From Dermacentor variabilis (lineage: Eukaryota > Arthropoda > Arachnida > Ixodida > Ixodidae): 64,000 nt of DNA. Made by a program: the position numbers and the translations under genes. Location: positions 189,034,067 through 189,098,066 of the forward strand of contig NC_134569.1 of the NCBI RefSeq assembly GCF_050947875.1, read 5' to 3'. Below are positions 1 to 11,300 of the stretch, one piece after another; the stretch's first letter is position 1; every line of letters starts with the position of its first letter. The notes beneath the pieces were generated by a model. The model saw only the letters and a program-made list of their open reading frames with translations, was not told where the DNA came from and searched no databases.

Positions 1-156
1 CAGAGTCTGAGGTCTCTCTCTCATGCGATGTGAAGCGTTCGACAACGCGCGTTGGTAGTGCACGCTGATGTCACGAGTGAGCAGCCGCTCGGCTTATTGA
101 ATGTGACTTTCGGGGGAGGCGAACATTTCAGAATACGGCCTCAAGACGGGTGACGA

Positions 157-670
157 TTATCGTTTTGTGGCAGATATACACCCCAAAGGGTGTACAGCCT
201 GTTTCACTCTTAGGGGAAAACTCTGAGCGCATTGCATTGACGGGCCGTGCGATGGCCCATGAACCGTGCACGAGTGCGTGCACGGTTCATCATTGGATAC
301 AACGTTTCTCCATTGTTCCACAATCCACCCTTTGTGTTCTTGTGTAAAACCGAGCCGTTTTGCTCTATTTGTGGCCCTAAGTAAAGACTTTTTCGCGGCT
401 GATCTACTACTTAGGCCGCCTTCATTCAGCCGCCGCCTCACGGTAGACCTCGAAGCCTTCAGCTTCAAAATTTGTCATAGCTCTTGAAGCGAGGCGTGGA
501 GCCGTCCACAGCAGCCGCAACCATGAACAAATCCTCCTCGTCCGTGAGGAGAATCTTTGATGCGCCCGTCTTTCTTGTAGGCTTGCAGTATCCTATTCAC
601 CGCTTTAAGCGACCGTCATGTCATTTCTGCTATGTTTCTTTCAGCATAGGTCCTAGAACACTTCAATAAT
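157..670 (-). pseudogene. Tc1/mariner transposase remnant
   Basis: Reading the minus strand from about 670 to 157 gives, in shifting frames, the N-terminal half of a Tc1-like transposase. First comes an HTH-like segment (KAVNRILQAYKKDGRIKD), then TDEEDLFMVAAAVDGSTP, then SRSTVRRRLNEGGLSSR, and finally EHKGWIVEQWRNVVSNDE. The last stretch normally carries the first catalytic Asp in a 'VxFSDE' context. In Tc1 elements this protein binds the terminal repeats and cuts DNA with a DDE/D active site. Only about half is present: the reading frame is broken at least twice near 470-520, and all similarity stops just after the first Asp, where a short palindrome (259-290) lies. No terminal inverted repeats were found. 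It is a dead fragment. The family call is firm; the exact ends are approximate. Confidence 0.8.
259..290. repeat. 13-bp perfect hairpin
   Basis: Arms atgaaccgtgcac (259-271) and gtgcacggttcat (278-290) are separated by six bases. The hairpin lies exactly where Tc1 transposase similarity ends. It may be an insertion or deletion scar; no function is claimed. Confidence 0.8.
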
Positions 671-3004
671 CTTCAGTCGTTCTTTCTCCGGTACACGGGC
701 CATGTGAACAAGGCAAACGATTTGACACTGTTTGGGTCACATGAAAAAGCTGGAATGAACTAAGACAGACAAGCGCCAGCTTTATTCCAGTCAAACTTGA
801 GTCCTGTAATGCTGCGTCTACCTGCAGAGAGTTGCGGCGTTCTTGTATCGCCAATGACAGAAGGAAAGAGGTCTCATTGTATGTTGACTTTTGAACATCG
901 TTTCCTTTTTATATTAAGCAGTCTAAAGAACCCCAAATCATCCGCAAATCAGCAATCGCCAGCGAGTGGGACGTGCTGCGAATGAACACATCGCTGAATG
1001 ATTGACTTCCTTGCCCTCCAGAATGAGCGCTGTCATCGCTGCCGCTGGGGACATGAAGAGATACTAAGTTCGGAGCGTGACGCATGCATTTCCCCGCCGG
1101 CTGGCAGGGCCTGTCTGGTGTATTGTTGAGGAGCATCACTTCCAATTTAGTGTCTTAACTTAAAGCATTCCTTTATTCGTATCCGTTTGTTTCATCGTGT
1201 TTGACCCGCATACTTATTATTGTTGAGTGCGTTGTTTCCTTTTGCGTCAAATAAAGGCCGAGCACGTTGGACTCACATTTTTGTGTCTCTCTTGCCGCTG
1301 CGTATTACGGTAGCACACACAGTGAAGAAATACGCGTACGCGGACTCAGTATACCCCGGCCTTTCGAAAGAACGAATGAAGCACGCTGTCAAAAGAAGAT
1401 ATTAGAACCTCAGTATCGAAAACGAAGGCTCAGAGGTTGACGTCGCACAGAGATTGGTAAAGAATACCGGCTCACTTCCAGCAGTAACAATGAGATACGG
1501 GCACTACCCCTGGCAGTAGCACGCTTCCAGACAATGCGGCCAGCGCGCAGCATTGTAGCAGACGACGCTGTTCAAGGCTTCTTCTCTCGAGCGTCTGCGC
1601 CTGCGCGAGCTGCTGCTGCCGCCGCCCGATTCCAGCGCTCGCCCCATTGCAATGCAATGCGCCGAGTTTTCCAGTCTGTACATTTAGGAGGGCACAGCAT
1701 AGACGTCCCCGCGCCAAGTTTCGTCTCAGACGCCAGCGCTCGTTTCTCCCCTTGCGGAACGATTTCACCTTCAACGGGTGTATGTTTCCGCCGCTTCCCT
1801 TCAAGGTCGCGCCACCGTCGCGCCTGCGTTCAGTTCGCTCTGCAAGCGACACGTCTCTTGTTTGCGACGGCGCCTCTTCGGATGACTGGAAATTATAATT
1901 GTGTTGTTAAATGTCACGACAGCAATGTAAACACGAAAGGGTTGGTGCCACCAGTGAAATTCTGCCGATTCACAAGAAAATGGTACGAAAAAAGCAGACG
2001 ACAGACATGGATTACTGCGGTGGGCCGATCGAAGTAAACAACAGGCATACGAAGCGAACTCTTTCATTGATCACTCGTGAGTGCATGACGGTTTTTATAG
2101 GTAACATGAATTTCATTATTACTCTGTATATACTATTTTTATTCATACAAAAACTTCCAGTTGTTTGACGAGCGCTTGTCCTGTCTTCTTTCTCGTGTTT
2201 CGTTTGTGTGTGCGCTGCCCAACAATGGAAACCAATTCTGTTGCATGCGCTAGCAGTGGCAGATGTTCACGCGTGCCGAGAAATTAAATATGTGCACGGT
2301 GCATTGAACATGGCCGGAGTTCATTCATGCATCACCACTGCACCGATGGATCGAGTTAGTGGCCGATATACGCCCGCCTCTTGGTCGCGCCGGCATTGCT
2401 CAAGCAGAAATGATTACTAATACTTTCAACTTCCGTCTTTTGAGCACTGTTCAAAAATGGCCAAGCTATTTACATTGCTGCCTCTATTCTGTATTGTAGG
2501 GGACGTACTAGTTAAAGGTGTGTGCGCATGTCGTACTTGTGCTATGCGGCGATATATTTTGTTTATTTCCGCACAGTGTCGATGGAAGTCGTTGTCGCCA
2601 TCAGAGACAACACGAATTTGTAGCAAACACATTGTGGGAAACTGCAAAAATGACTTTAGCTAGCACGCATCGTATATGCCGACGTCTTTTCCGGCGGCAC
2701 ATAGGATTTGGTTTCCAATTACCTGCTCGGCGTCACTTACATGGCTAAGCAGACGCTGCCCTTTCGCCGCATTGCAGCCATAAAAATAATCGTCAAGCGT
2801 ACCGATCTTAAAGGCAAATAGAAGCGTGTACGTCGTCCTTGGAATAAAACGTCCACGCACACACACGTAAGCACACACCGCGCGCGGTACGAAACGTGCC
2901 CAAACACGCGCAGGGCAAGAAGCATGCAAGGCGGTGCGAACGAGAGATGGGAGAGGCGCACACCCGCTAGTTGAATTTCGCCCTGCATGCGGCGCTATGA
3001 CGCC
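671..3004. other. No gene recognised
   Basis: This 2.3-kb stretch has open frames on both strands around 1470-2070, but they overlap each other and show no family motif. The sequence at 1470-1870 is GC-rich, while 2040-2650 is closer to AT-rich. Before the P-type insertion at 3013, the 3' edge was continuous with the sequence now at 5468 onward, because the 8-bp TSD marks the break. Confidence 0.5.
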
Positions 3005-3012
3005 GGCGCAGC
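3005..3012. repeat. Left 8-bp target site duplication
   Basis: GGCGCAGC is identical to 5468-5475 and directly abuts the left TIR of the P-type element. Confidence 0.85.
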
Positions 3013-3045
3013 TAAAGCCCCTGAAACTTCGTAAAGTAGTGCCAC
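3013..3045 (+). repeat. Left terminal inverted repeat
   Basis: This 33-bp repeat matches the reverse complement of 5435-5467 with a single difference at position 11 (G here, T in the other arm). Confidence 0.88.
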
Positions 3046-4269
3046 TCTCCTCCTCCGCCTTCACTCCTCCTTGTTTCTCCTCTCTTTGACGCTCCCTCCT
3101 CGACCATGGCGCCGCCTACGATGCTCGAGCGCAGCAGACGACCTTTCGCAGAGTGAATGCACGCATAGCAAGGCAGTGCTCTTTAGGCGTTCACGTTGGC
3201 TTTCCAGCTCCGCGTAACTTCGTGTACAGCATAGAATTTCTAGCCGGATGCTTGTACAAATTCGGTAAGGGCAGCTTTTGTTTCAATTTTTGATAACTAT
3301 TTCTTTAAAAAGTATCTGAAGGAGTGTTAACGCTGTGCGTTGACGACTGCAAATGTATCGCGTGCCCTACAATTAGGTACGCAACATTTGTCAAGGGCGT
3401 GTCGCAAGATCTTGTTGCGAATGGTTGTAAATAACACGTTTACCATCGAATGACAACCTCTTGGCTTCCAGCAAGCCCTCAGCCTAAAGAATCCGCGCCG
3501 CCCTTACCATGTGAATTCGCGGCGCGTATGAGCTATGACCTACAAAGGCTGACGGACATCACTGCTCTGGAGGTTCGAAAGTGTATTACAAGCTACAGTG
3601 CCGCCAGCGTGCGTGCTTGCCAATCTAAGCGCGCGCAAAGCCTCAGAGGTGGGCGCTGGTGCTATTGTGTTTCTCGTGTCTCAACGCCGACAGAAATACC
3701 GCGGCCGATCATCGAGTCGGGACTGTGCGTACACAAGAAAATAAAATCAGTTTTTAGCATTCGTGCGCGAAGCGGGAGCGCGATAACAATGCTTGACTCA
3801 ATCTCAAACAAGACCACTGTGGCCTTCAGTAATTTTTTTCAGGTTAATGACGTATCACGAATAACACTTCATAGTGCGTTGGTTCGTCCGTTCACTAAGT
3901 GACGTACTTGTCGCGAACAGAGTTGCACTGAGGTGCATGCATTCAGGACGGTTGCACTCCCTTCGAAGTAACATTTGCGAGACATGACTTTATTAGTGAA
4001 GTCATGATCGCGCAAAGAATCCCCCCGCCATGACGCGGCCGAAATTGCGCCAAGTGAAATGATGTTTTATCCATAGGTTAAAATGATATGAAAGGGCATT
4101 CGAGTTGCAAGTTAACAGTTTATTTTCACATAGATGCATTACAGATTTGCCTTTGCAGTCACAAGTCCGTGTGCACCATTTATTGTCTCATTGCGTAATA
4201 AACGCACCAGCCTAACAGTCCTACAGCAAGCGCGTCTCAATTAGGCATAATGACTGTTAAAACTAATAG

Positions 4270-4392
4270 TGGCATAGACGAGCAAGCGAACGACTATATG
4301 AGCGCGCGAACTAAACGAGCGAGCAAACGACTAAACGAGCGTGCGAACGAACGAGCTAACGACTAAGCACGAACGACGACTAAACCAGCCAG
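4270..4392. repeat. Degenerate short tandem repeat
   Basis: Variants of gagcgagcaaacgactaaac and shorter pieces (gcgaacgaacgag, cgaacgacgac) recur across about 120 bp inside the P-type element. The unit is about 20 bp and poorly conserved. It may be a subterminal array of binding-site-like repeats or a decayed minisatellite; I cannot tell which. Confidence 0.55.
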
Positions 4393-5017
4393 GGAACGGG
4401 CTGGCGACCGCACGTTTTCTTTGCGAGGGCTCCACCGCCGCATCTTAAGCTTCGCACACTTTAAAGCTCACGCGAATTAGCACATACGTCTCAATTACCT
4501 ATGATGCGGTCGCTTGACGACGAACGCACCGCGTAACACGGTTTCGGGAGAGCACGCACGCTTTTCATCGGTGCCTCTGTATCGCAAATCCACCGGGCGA
4601 CCGCCAACGAGGAACACGAACAAATCTGGCAAACAAAGCTAGTCTATCTAAAGAAGGCTAGTAAGTAACCACAAAAGGCAGAGAGTTGCTCTCCTGAGGC
4701 GCTTTCATGATCGAGACTGAAATTTTATCAAAAGGACTGCGCTGAATCTTAATAATTTCGTAATCACGTCATCGCACGCAACCTCGCGTGCCCGCGAACT
4801 CAAGCCGGTTGGCGTTCAAAACGATTAAGCGCACCAAATATGACTAACACGACCACGTAGTGCGCATATAAGCAAAGCAGACGTTGCGTAAAAATCATGT
4901 TAAAGCGTGCGTACAAATGACAACATGCACAGTGAACTGTGCAATATCTACTACGTTATTGCCCGCAGCACAATACGCAAGCCTGGCACATACAATACTC
5001 AGAGAGCCACAACTTAC

Positions 5018-5176
5018 ATCACATAGTCGTGCGGAGGAAGTTGTTCGGAAGTTCTCCCTCCCGATTCGGTGAAGCCATGTCTTCCTTCTTAACGCGTTGC
5101 GCTTACCGGAAGGTATCGCGAACATATTCTTGCCTTTGCTAAAACTATATTGGCATCCAAACGCGCAGCAGGTCAT
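5018..5176 (-). CDS. THAP zinc-finger first exon (P-type transposase)
   Basis: A 53-codon exon starts at the ATG at 5176 and ends at a consensus splice donor (GAT|gtaagt, donor 5017-5012). It encodes most of a THAP domain. The N-terminal Cys pair is visible in MTCCAFGCQ, followed by MFAIPSGKRN, the invariant Trp in KTWLHRIGREN, and SARLCD at the end, where the third zinc ligand (Cys) sits. The His-Phe completing C2CH would lie in the next exon. THAP domains bind DNA, and in P elements they recognise internal sites near the ends. The exon lies about 260 bp inside the right TIR. No continuation exon was recognised, so the gene is probably deleted downstream, although this exon has no stops or frameshifts. 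Confidence 0.8.
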
Positions 5177-5434
5177 GGTAACAGAAAATGACGCGAAGCG
5201 ACGTCGCACTTGCCACGAAACATCCTTCGAGGCGTTCACAAGATCAAAACAACACAGAATAGGAACGGAAGGAATGCCGCCAACAAGCGCCGCTTCTCGA
5301 GCAAAGATGGCACTGAAGCGCCACTGTAAACAAACGAAGCCGGCGCAAGGGGCCACGTGATGCCATTAGGCCAATAGCGACGCGGCGTCGGCTTCGGCCA
5401 GGGCGCTGGAGGAGGAGGCGGCGTTCTTCAAAGC

Positions 5435-5467
5435 GTGGCACTACTTTACGAAGTTTAAGGGGCTTTA
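5435..5467 (-). repeat. Right terminal inverted repeat
   Basis: This is the inverted partner of 3013-3045 and is followed directly by the second copy of GGCGCAGC (5468-5475). Confidence 0.88.
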
Positions 5468-5852
5468 GGCGCAGCAGCGCCTCTCGCCGTGCCGTTCTTG
5501 TCTATGGGCATCTTGCGCTGGAGTTTGAGGTATAGTAGCGGCGCCTGGTGGCGGCGAGAAACGTTATCTTGGTCGTACCAGCTTGGGTAATATTGAGCAC
5601 TGGCTGTGGCGAAGCACGTTTCTAGCCCCAGTTTTGCGTCGATTCGCACATTTTTCTGCCCTTTTGCGAGTACGAAAAGGCTCGTCACTTCTCGCAGACC
5701 ACGCCGACCACGCTGCGAGCCGGCTGCAGCCTACAGGTTAACGAAAACGGACTCTCGTTGTGCCGTGGGACGTAATGCTGGAAGCAGAAGGAATCGGTGA
5801 CGCCGATCCGGAGAGACCTCGCTCAGCCTCGAAAAATCGTCACCGTCGTTAA

Positions 5853-5977
5853 TGCTGCGTCGTGGGCTGCCATGAACAAGAAGGCCTGAATCCCAACATC
5901 AGATTCTACCGTTTTCCTTCAAAGCCTCACGAAGCGGAGCGTCGGGCGCGCTGGATAGCTGCAGTTCGTCGCGCTGG
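5853..5977 (+). pseudogene. Second THAP first exon, start codon lost
   Basis: The frame starting at 5853 reads CCVVGCHEQEGLN, then RFYRFPSKPHE and RARWIAAVRRAG. This is the first half of a THAP domain: the Cys pair, the FYRFP segment and the invariant Trp. It ends at a good donor (GCTGG|gtaagc, GT at 5978). The codon just before the first Cys is TAA, so the ATG has been lost or mutated. The second half (PTxxSRICSxHF in relatives) was not found downstream. This type of THAP is distinct in sequence from the one at 5018-5176. It resembles the THAP attached to PIF/Harbinger-like transposases in ticks, which is an inference from memory. The preceding 5476-5852 is GC-rich and could be its 5' untranslated region. 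Confidence 0.65.
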
Positions 5978-7086
5978 GTAAGCGAAACTTCGCGCCATGG
6001 TGACTGCTTCGCCTGTCTTGAAACTTGCTTGATTATCTGCGTTTTAAAATTCGGTCTTTTGAACCTACAGTCCCGACGGCAGACCGACATATATCAGCAG
6101 ACATGGCTGGTGATTCACGATTCGAGACCCGGTCACAGCGACCATTAACAATTCGACTGGTGCGAGGTGGTGAGGTGACTGACCAGGTGTGTGCAAATGA
6201 CCACAAATGGTCGGGCTGATTCGATGATAATTCACTACCCCACTACGAGCAGCACAGGTTAGATATAGTTAAATGTGCTCATTCTTGACCTCAAGCCAGC
6301 ACGTTGAGGCAGCGCAGCCAGGTAGCATTGATTGCAGCAAATCGGTGTTCGAGCGCTGTCACTAACAGCTACATCAAGCGAGCAGCGCACGAGCTCGCGC
6401 TGAAGCGCGATTCGCACGTACGTTACTGCGAGCTCATATGCATTGCATCAGTTATTTATCAGTTACCAAAGGGACAGATGATCGCTACTACAGTGCAGGC
6501 ATAACTACTTGTCTAGCGGCATGCAGTCAACAAAGATTGCAGGAGGCTCGCCGTTTCGCGGCATGTCGAAAGGCCGCTGCCGTCGCGGCGCGTACCGTCG
6601 TGCGCTCGAGCAGTTCCGTACACATGTCTGCTTATCGCTCCTGTGAATTCATTTATAGCAAGCATTTCCTCGCGTTTGTGCGCCTGAATCTAGCAGCGTG
6701 CAAACTTTACCTGAAGTTCAACTTCGTACGCGACTCCCTTTACTTGCGATTGACACCGCGCTAAAACTTCGCCGCTTATTTCTTGAACGGCGTACACGTA
6801 TTCGGCGTTGCATAATTTATTGCCTTTACGCAGCGTGCCACCCCTGAAAAAATCTTCGGCGCCGATATTCGCTGCAAGCCGTGCTACAAGAAAGCCGCAA
6901 GTGGCGGGTCCATATTGTAAGCGTGCTTTCCGAAGCGGACGACCGAGCTTGGTACTACCCAGTTCTGGGCAGAGGGCGCTCTTTAGCACCATTTTCGCAG
7001 CGCCCCCTGGGCAATGCAAGAACCCCATAGCACGTACGTAGCAAATGCAACTCACCATTTCTTGCGGGAGTAAGAGTCATCTGAGG
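5978..7086. other. No gene recognised
   Basis: It may include intron or flank of the THAP exon at 5853-5977. An imperfect inverted motif (gggcagagggcgct ... agcgccccctgggc) lies near 6965-7013. No coding family was seen. Confidence 0.45.
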
Positions 7087-7100
7087 CAATAAACTCCACC

Positions 7101-7161
7101 ATTGCTTGGCGCTCTTTGGCCATGACTGGCCCTTGCGCCACAAAACCCTATACATCATCAT
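7101..7161 (+). mobile_element. 61-bp 3' stub of I-like LINE with 14-bp TSD
   Basis: The insert matches the last bases of the I-like LINE (shared ctctttggccatgactggcc and cttgcgccacaaaa, compare 53945-53980) and ends in a catcatcat tail. It is flanked by a perfect 14-bp duplication, CAATAAACTCCACC (7087-7100 and 7162-7175). This is an extreme 5' truncation from target-primed reverse transcription, where the enzyme stopped after about 60 bases. Confidence 0.88.
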
Positions 7162-7175
7162 CAATAAACTCCACC

Positions 7176-8350
7176 GCGTTTGCACTGCAAGGATGACTGC
7201 TCCCGCAATGCGATCAATCGCATGCATGAAAACCCTCACGCGTACGATGCCGCTGATCCAGCGACAATGCGAATCAATAAAGCCCGGATAACAGGGCAAA
7301 ATACACACAGACAAGGCCTAGGTGAAAAATGTGGCAAATACATATCGCTTATTTTCGCTCACAACGGTCTGTTTACTTCGACCGAAGTATACCTCTAGAC
7401 TAAACGCGCTGACGTTCGATTGTGAACCTCTCACAACTCGCCCAAAGTGCGCAACACATGCCTTGCAGGAAGCGACGGAAGCGAAACAAGCATCCAGAGA
7501 AAAATGCGACCAGAGATACAGGCAGAGCAGCTGAGTAGCTGAGCAGCCACGGAGGCCTCCATCTAAGCAGCTAGCAACTCCCGGCCGAGTGCGCAGAAAA
7601 TAAAAAACTAACAGTAACCGAATGTCTCGGCAAATCTCAAATTTCCTCCGTGATCTCGACGCGAGAGGTGACGTGTTGGGCCGCCACTGTGGCTTCACAG
7701 AGCGTTCGCTTGCCAAGGCTGGCTGCGTGACGTAATGCTCCCTCCTATATTTTCTTCCGCCATGGGCTCTATTCTGGACATTTCGCCGTTTTCTTCGATG
7801 CGTGAGGTAGACTCGACGCGTACAAAATGGCGCTGGTGGCCCCGTTTTGCTTTCGTAACGTGACGCAAACTTGACGCTTTGCCTAAGAAACTGAAATGAA
7901 TGATGCACTGAGCATAAAGTTCTCGGTAAAGCAAAACAGTTTTCCTCCGCAGTAAAAATAAAGCAGCAAGCTCAAAGCGTGCGATTAATCCGTCGAAAAC
8001 GCTTCTTGCTTCCGCCGTCTGCTGCGTAGAGGCTGTCGGTCTGCTTCATTACCTAGGATGTGTGTACCCGGCAAACGGAATGAGTCATCTTATATTAGCG
8101 CCAACGCGCTCGTTTTCTACCTTGAGGCAACATACGAGACCTACCAGTGGTGATGAGCGCACGTTCTCAACCATAGAAAAAGAAATATAACAAGAGGGGA
8201 CACTTGACGAAAACTGGCAACAGGAAATACGTCACGCTAGTATTAACGCCGATTACGCGGCGTAAGAAGAACGGGTGGTCCGACGTCAGCGCGCCGCGCG
8301 CCTCACTAATGCTGCGGAGCCGCAAGGTGGCGCACGCGACTAGGAGGCTG
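7176..8350. other. No gene recognised
   Basis: The minus strand has a 196-codon open frame (7908-7318), but it shows no family motif and no splice context that I can support. It is probably spurious. Confidence 0.45.
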
Positions 8351-8399
8351 GTCCTCTAGGGTCCCCTAGGGAAACCTCAGAAGTATCGACGTCGATAAC

Positions 8400-11300
8400 A
8401 GAAAAAGGAGGAAAGCAAGAAAGAGAGCTCGCCATGCAATTGGCTACATAAGCATGCAGGGCGGCAGAAGAAAGGAAAAGTGGGCAGAGATTGAGGAGCA
8501 GTTATATAGAGAACAAATAGGGGTGTATACGGTTACAGAAACGCACCTTAGAGACTCAGAAAAGCCGTCGGTTATTGAGGATTATGTTTGGGAAGGGTGC
8601 AACAGAACTAAGTCGGAAAGAAAGGGAGGGGGAGCCGGAATGCTCATCCATCAGGGAGCCAAATGGAAAAGAGTGAATTCACAATGTCAAGAGCATCTTT
8701 GGTTATCAGGTACAATGAGTGGTAAAGCAACATGACTGGGCGTTACGTATTTGTGGACCGGGAAAAATTGCACGGAGAAGAACGAAGAGTTAGTGGAATG
8801 CATAAGCGCTGATATTAAGGGTTCCGGGAATGCTGCTGAAATTGTCCTATTAGGTGACATAAATGCCCACATACAGGATTTAGATGGCTATACTATACCG
8901 ACAACTACGGGAAGTCAATGCCAGACCTTTGTGAGCAACATAACCTCGTTATCGTGAACACAGGGCCTAAGTGTGAAGGGCAGATCACGTGGGAAGTGGG
9001 AAACCGGCAATCAACCATTGGTTACTGTCTGATGACAGAAGGAATTCATTATAAGTTTAGAGAAATGGTGATTAATGAGGAAGGGCATAGCAGCATAGGG
9101 AGTGACCATAAACGCATCATTTTGAAAATGGGATATGTAGTTGCGAAAGTAAGCACGGAGCGCAATATGGCCAGTCCAAATTTTAAAGCTTAACAAATAG
9201 CAAATAAAGTCACTAGAGTCGGGGAAGAACTTGGCAAATGGCCAAGTAAGGATTGGGAACATGGTGAGCTTCTAAGAGTAATAACGACAGAAATACGGAG
9301 AGAAACAACATGTTCGTTGGAAAGGAAGAAAGAAACCGAAAAGCTGGTGGAACAGGGAGATACGAGAAGCGATCGCCGAACGACAGATCGCATCTGGAGA
9401 GCACAGGCGGGCAAAGAAGGCGCAGTTGCCGCAGGATGAAGTAACTAGTAAATGGGAAATATACCGGGAGAAAAAGTCTATGGTTCAAATACTGGTGCAA
9501 GCAAAATTAAAAGGTCAAAGTGAACGTTCGTGGTCAAAAATACGTGTGAAAGAAAAGGCCGCACCTAGAATATTTTGGAACCACATAAAACTATTAGGCA
9601 GGAAGTCAAAAATACAACAACATACCCTACACGAAGATGAAAACAGACTGGAAGGAGAAGCGGCAATAAGTTACATCTGAAAAATAACAGCCGAATCATT
9701 CGAAGACAATGACGAGGTTGTATTTGAAGAAAAAAAAAGAGCATGAAAGAGACCCAAGTGAAAAAAGAGCCGCTGCTGACAAATTTCAACTGGAGGAAAG
9801 CGGAAGAGAAAATTCCTAAGCGTACAGCCACGGGGCTAGACGAGGTTCCAGTTAGGCTGATCAATGAACTAGGACCAAAAAGTGAGGAAGCTCTGGTGAA
9901 CGCAGTGAAAAAAACTTTAAAAGATAGACGAATACCAGACAGTTGGCGACAGTAGAATGAATTTAATTTATTAAGGTAAGGGGGAGAAAAGCAGAATTCA
10001 CTCGTATAGACCGTTGACCATTACATCGCTAATATACAGGGTACCAATGCAGGCAAACAAATGAAAGCTTCAAGCATGGGAAGAGACTAATGGCATTTTG
10101 GGAGAACTTCAGCATGGCTTCAGAATAGGTAGGCGTTTAGATGATAACTTATTTGTTCTTGCTCAGTGTATTGAAATATCAAAAGTAGAAAGCAGACCGT
10201 TATATGTGGCCTTTTTAGACATTACAGGAGCCTATGACAACGTAGACCGCAACATTTTGTGGGATATTCTGGAAGGGGAAGGCTCAGGTGACGATTGTCT
10301 ACAGCTTTTGAAGAGATAAACCTAGAAAATACGGTTTGCGTTGAATGAGAGGGGATGAGGATCGCGGAGAAAGTTCATATCAACAAGGGACTGAGGCAGG
10401 GGTGCCTTTTATCCCCGCTGCTGTTTATGATGTAGATGGTGAGGATGGAGAGGGCGCTAGAAAGAAGTAATGTCAGGTTTAATCTCTCATACAAACAGAC
10501 GGGTATAGAAATAGAGCAGCAGCTCCCAGGTTTATTTTACGCGGACGACATTGTGTTGCTAGCTAACAATCAAAATGATTTGCAACGTCTGACTAATATC
10601 TGTGGGCAGGAAGGCAACAATTTATGTTTGAAATTTGGTGTTAGAAAATCAGGTGTTATGGTATTCAATGAAAACAGTGAAGAGGCAGTGGAGATACAGG
10701 GCCAGGAAATACCTCGGGTAACAATATAAATACCTTGGTATATGGATAAACGAAGGGAAAGAGAAATGCAGCATTAATGAAGCACAGAGCGCCATGGGGA
10801 TACCATAGGTACGAGGTCCTCAGGTATGTGGAAAGGTGTAATGGTTCCAGGACTTACTTTTGGAAATGCGGTTGTTTGCTTTAAATCAGGGCTACAATCA
10901 GTGGCGTAGGAACCGGGGGGGTGGGGGTGTCAGATACGTCTGAAGACACCCGGAAGTTGTTGATATCCTCGCCTTCCTCGACGACACCTGGGGGGGGGGG
11001 GAGGTGACAGAAGACCTATGTGCCCCGGGTGCCAGACGACCTAGCTACGCCACTGGGTACAAACAGGACTCAATGGGAACCAAAGGTCAGTGGGTCGCCT
11101 CGCATTGGGCGCTCACGGGAAGACTGCAAATTAAGCTGTGCAGGGTGATATGGGGGTGACTAGTTTTGAAGTGAGGGGAGCTCGCAGTAAAATTGAGTAT
11201 GAAGAACGGCTGAGGAATAAGGAGGAAAGTAAATGGGATGAGAGACTGTTTAGGTATCTGTACAGGAAAACATTGATTCACAGTGCAAAAAAAGAACTAG

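Larger units (their letters stand above)
3013..5467 (-). mobile_element. P-type DNA transposon, 2455 bp, internally degenerate
   Basis: The element is bounded by 33-bp terminal inverted repeats with one mismatch (3013-3045 and 5435-5467; outer sequence TAAAGCCCCT, inner part ...AAAGTAGTGCCAC). It is flanked by a perfect 8-bp direct duplication, GGCGCAGC (3005-3012 and 5468-5475). Terminal repeats of about 31 bp with 8-bp target duplications are what P elements produce. A THAP-domain first exon lies just inside the right end, reading inward on the minus strand (5176-5018), which is the usual place for the start of a P transposase. I found no transposase catalytic core between 3046 and 5017, so this is probably a non-autonomous derivative that kept its ends and first exon. 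Confidence 0.85.

Noticed and set aside
1472..2067. Overlapping GC-rich frames on both strands
   Set aside because: No motif, no splice context and mutual overlap; typical of GC-rich noncoding DNA.
3450..3902. 150-codon plus frame inside the P-type element
   Set aside because: No similarity to transposase motifs, and on the opposite strand to the THAP exon.
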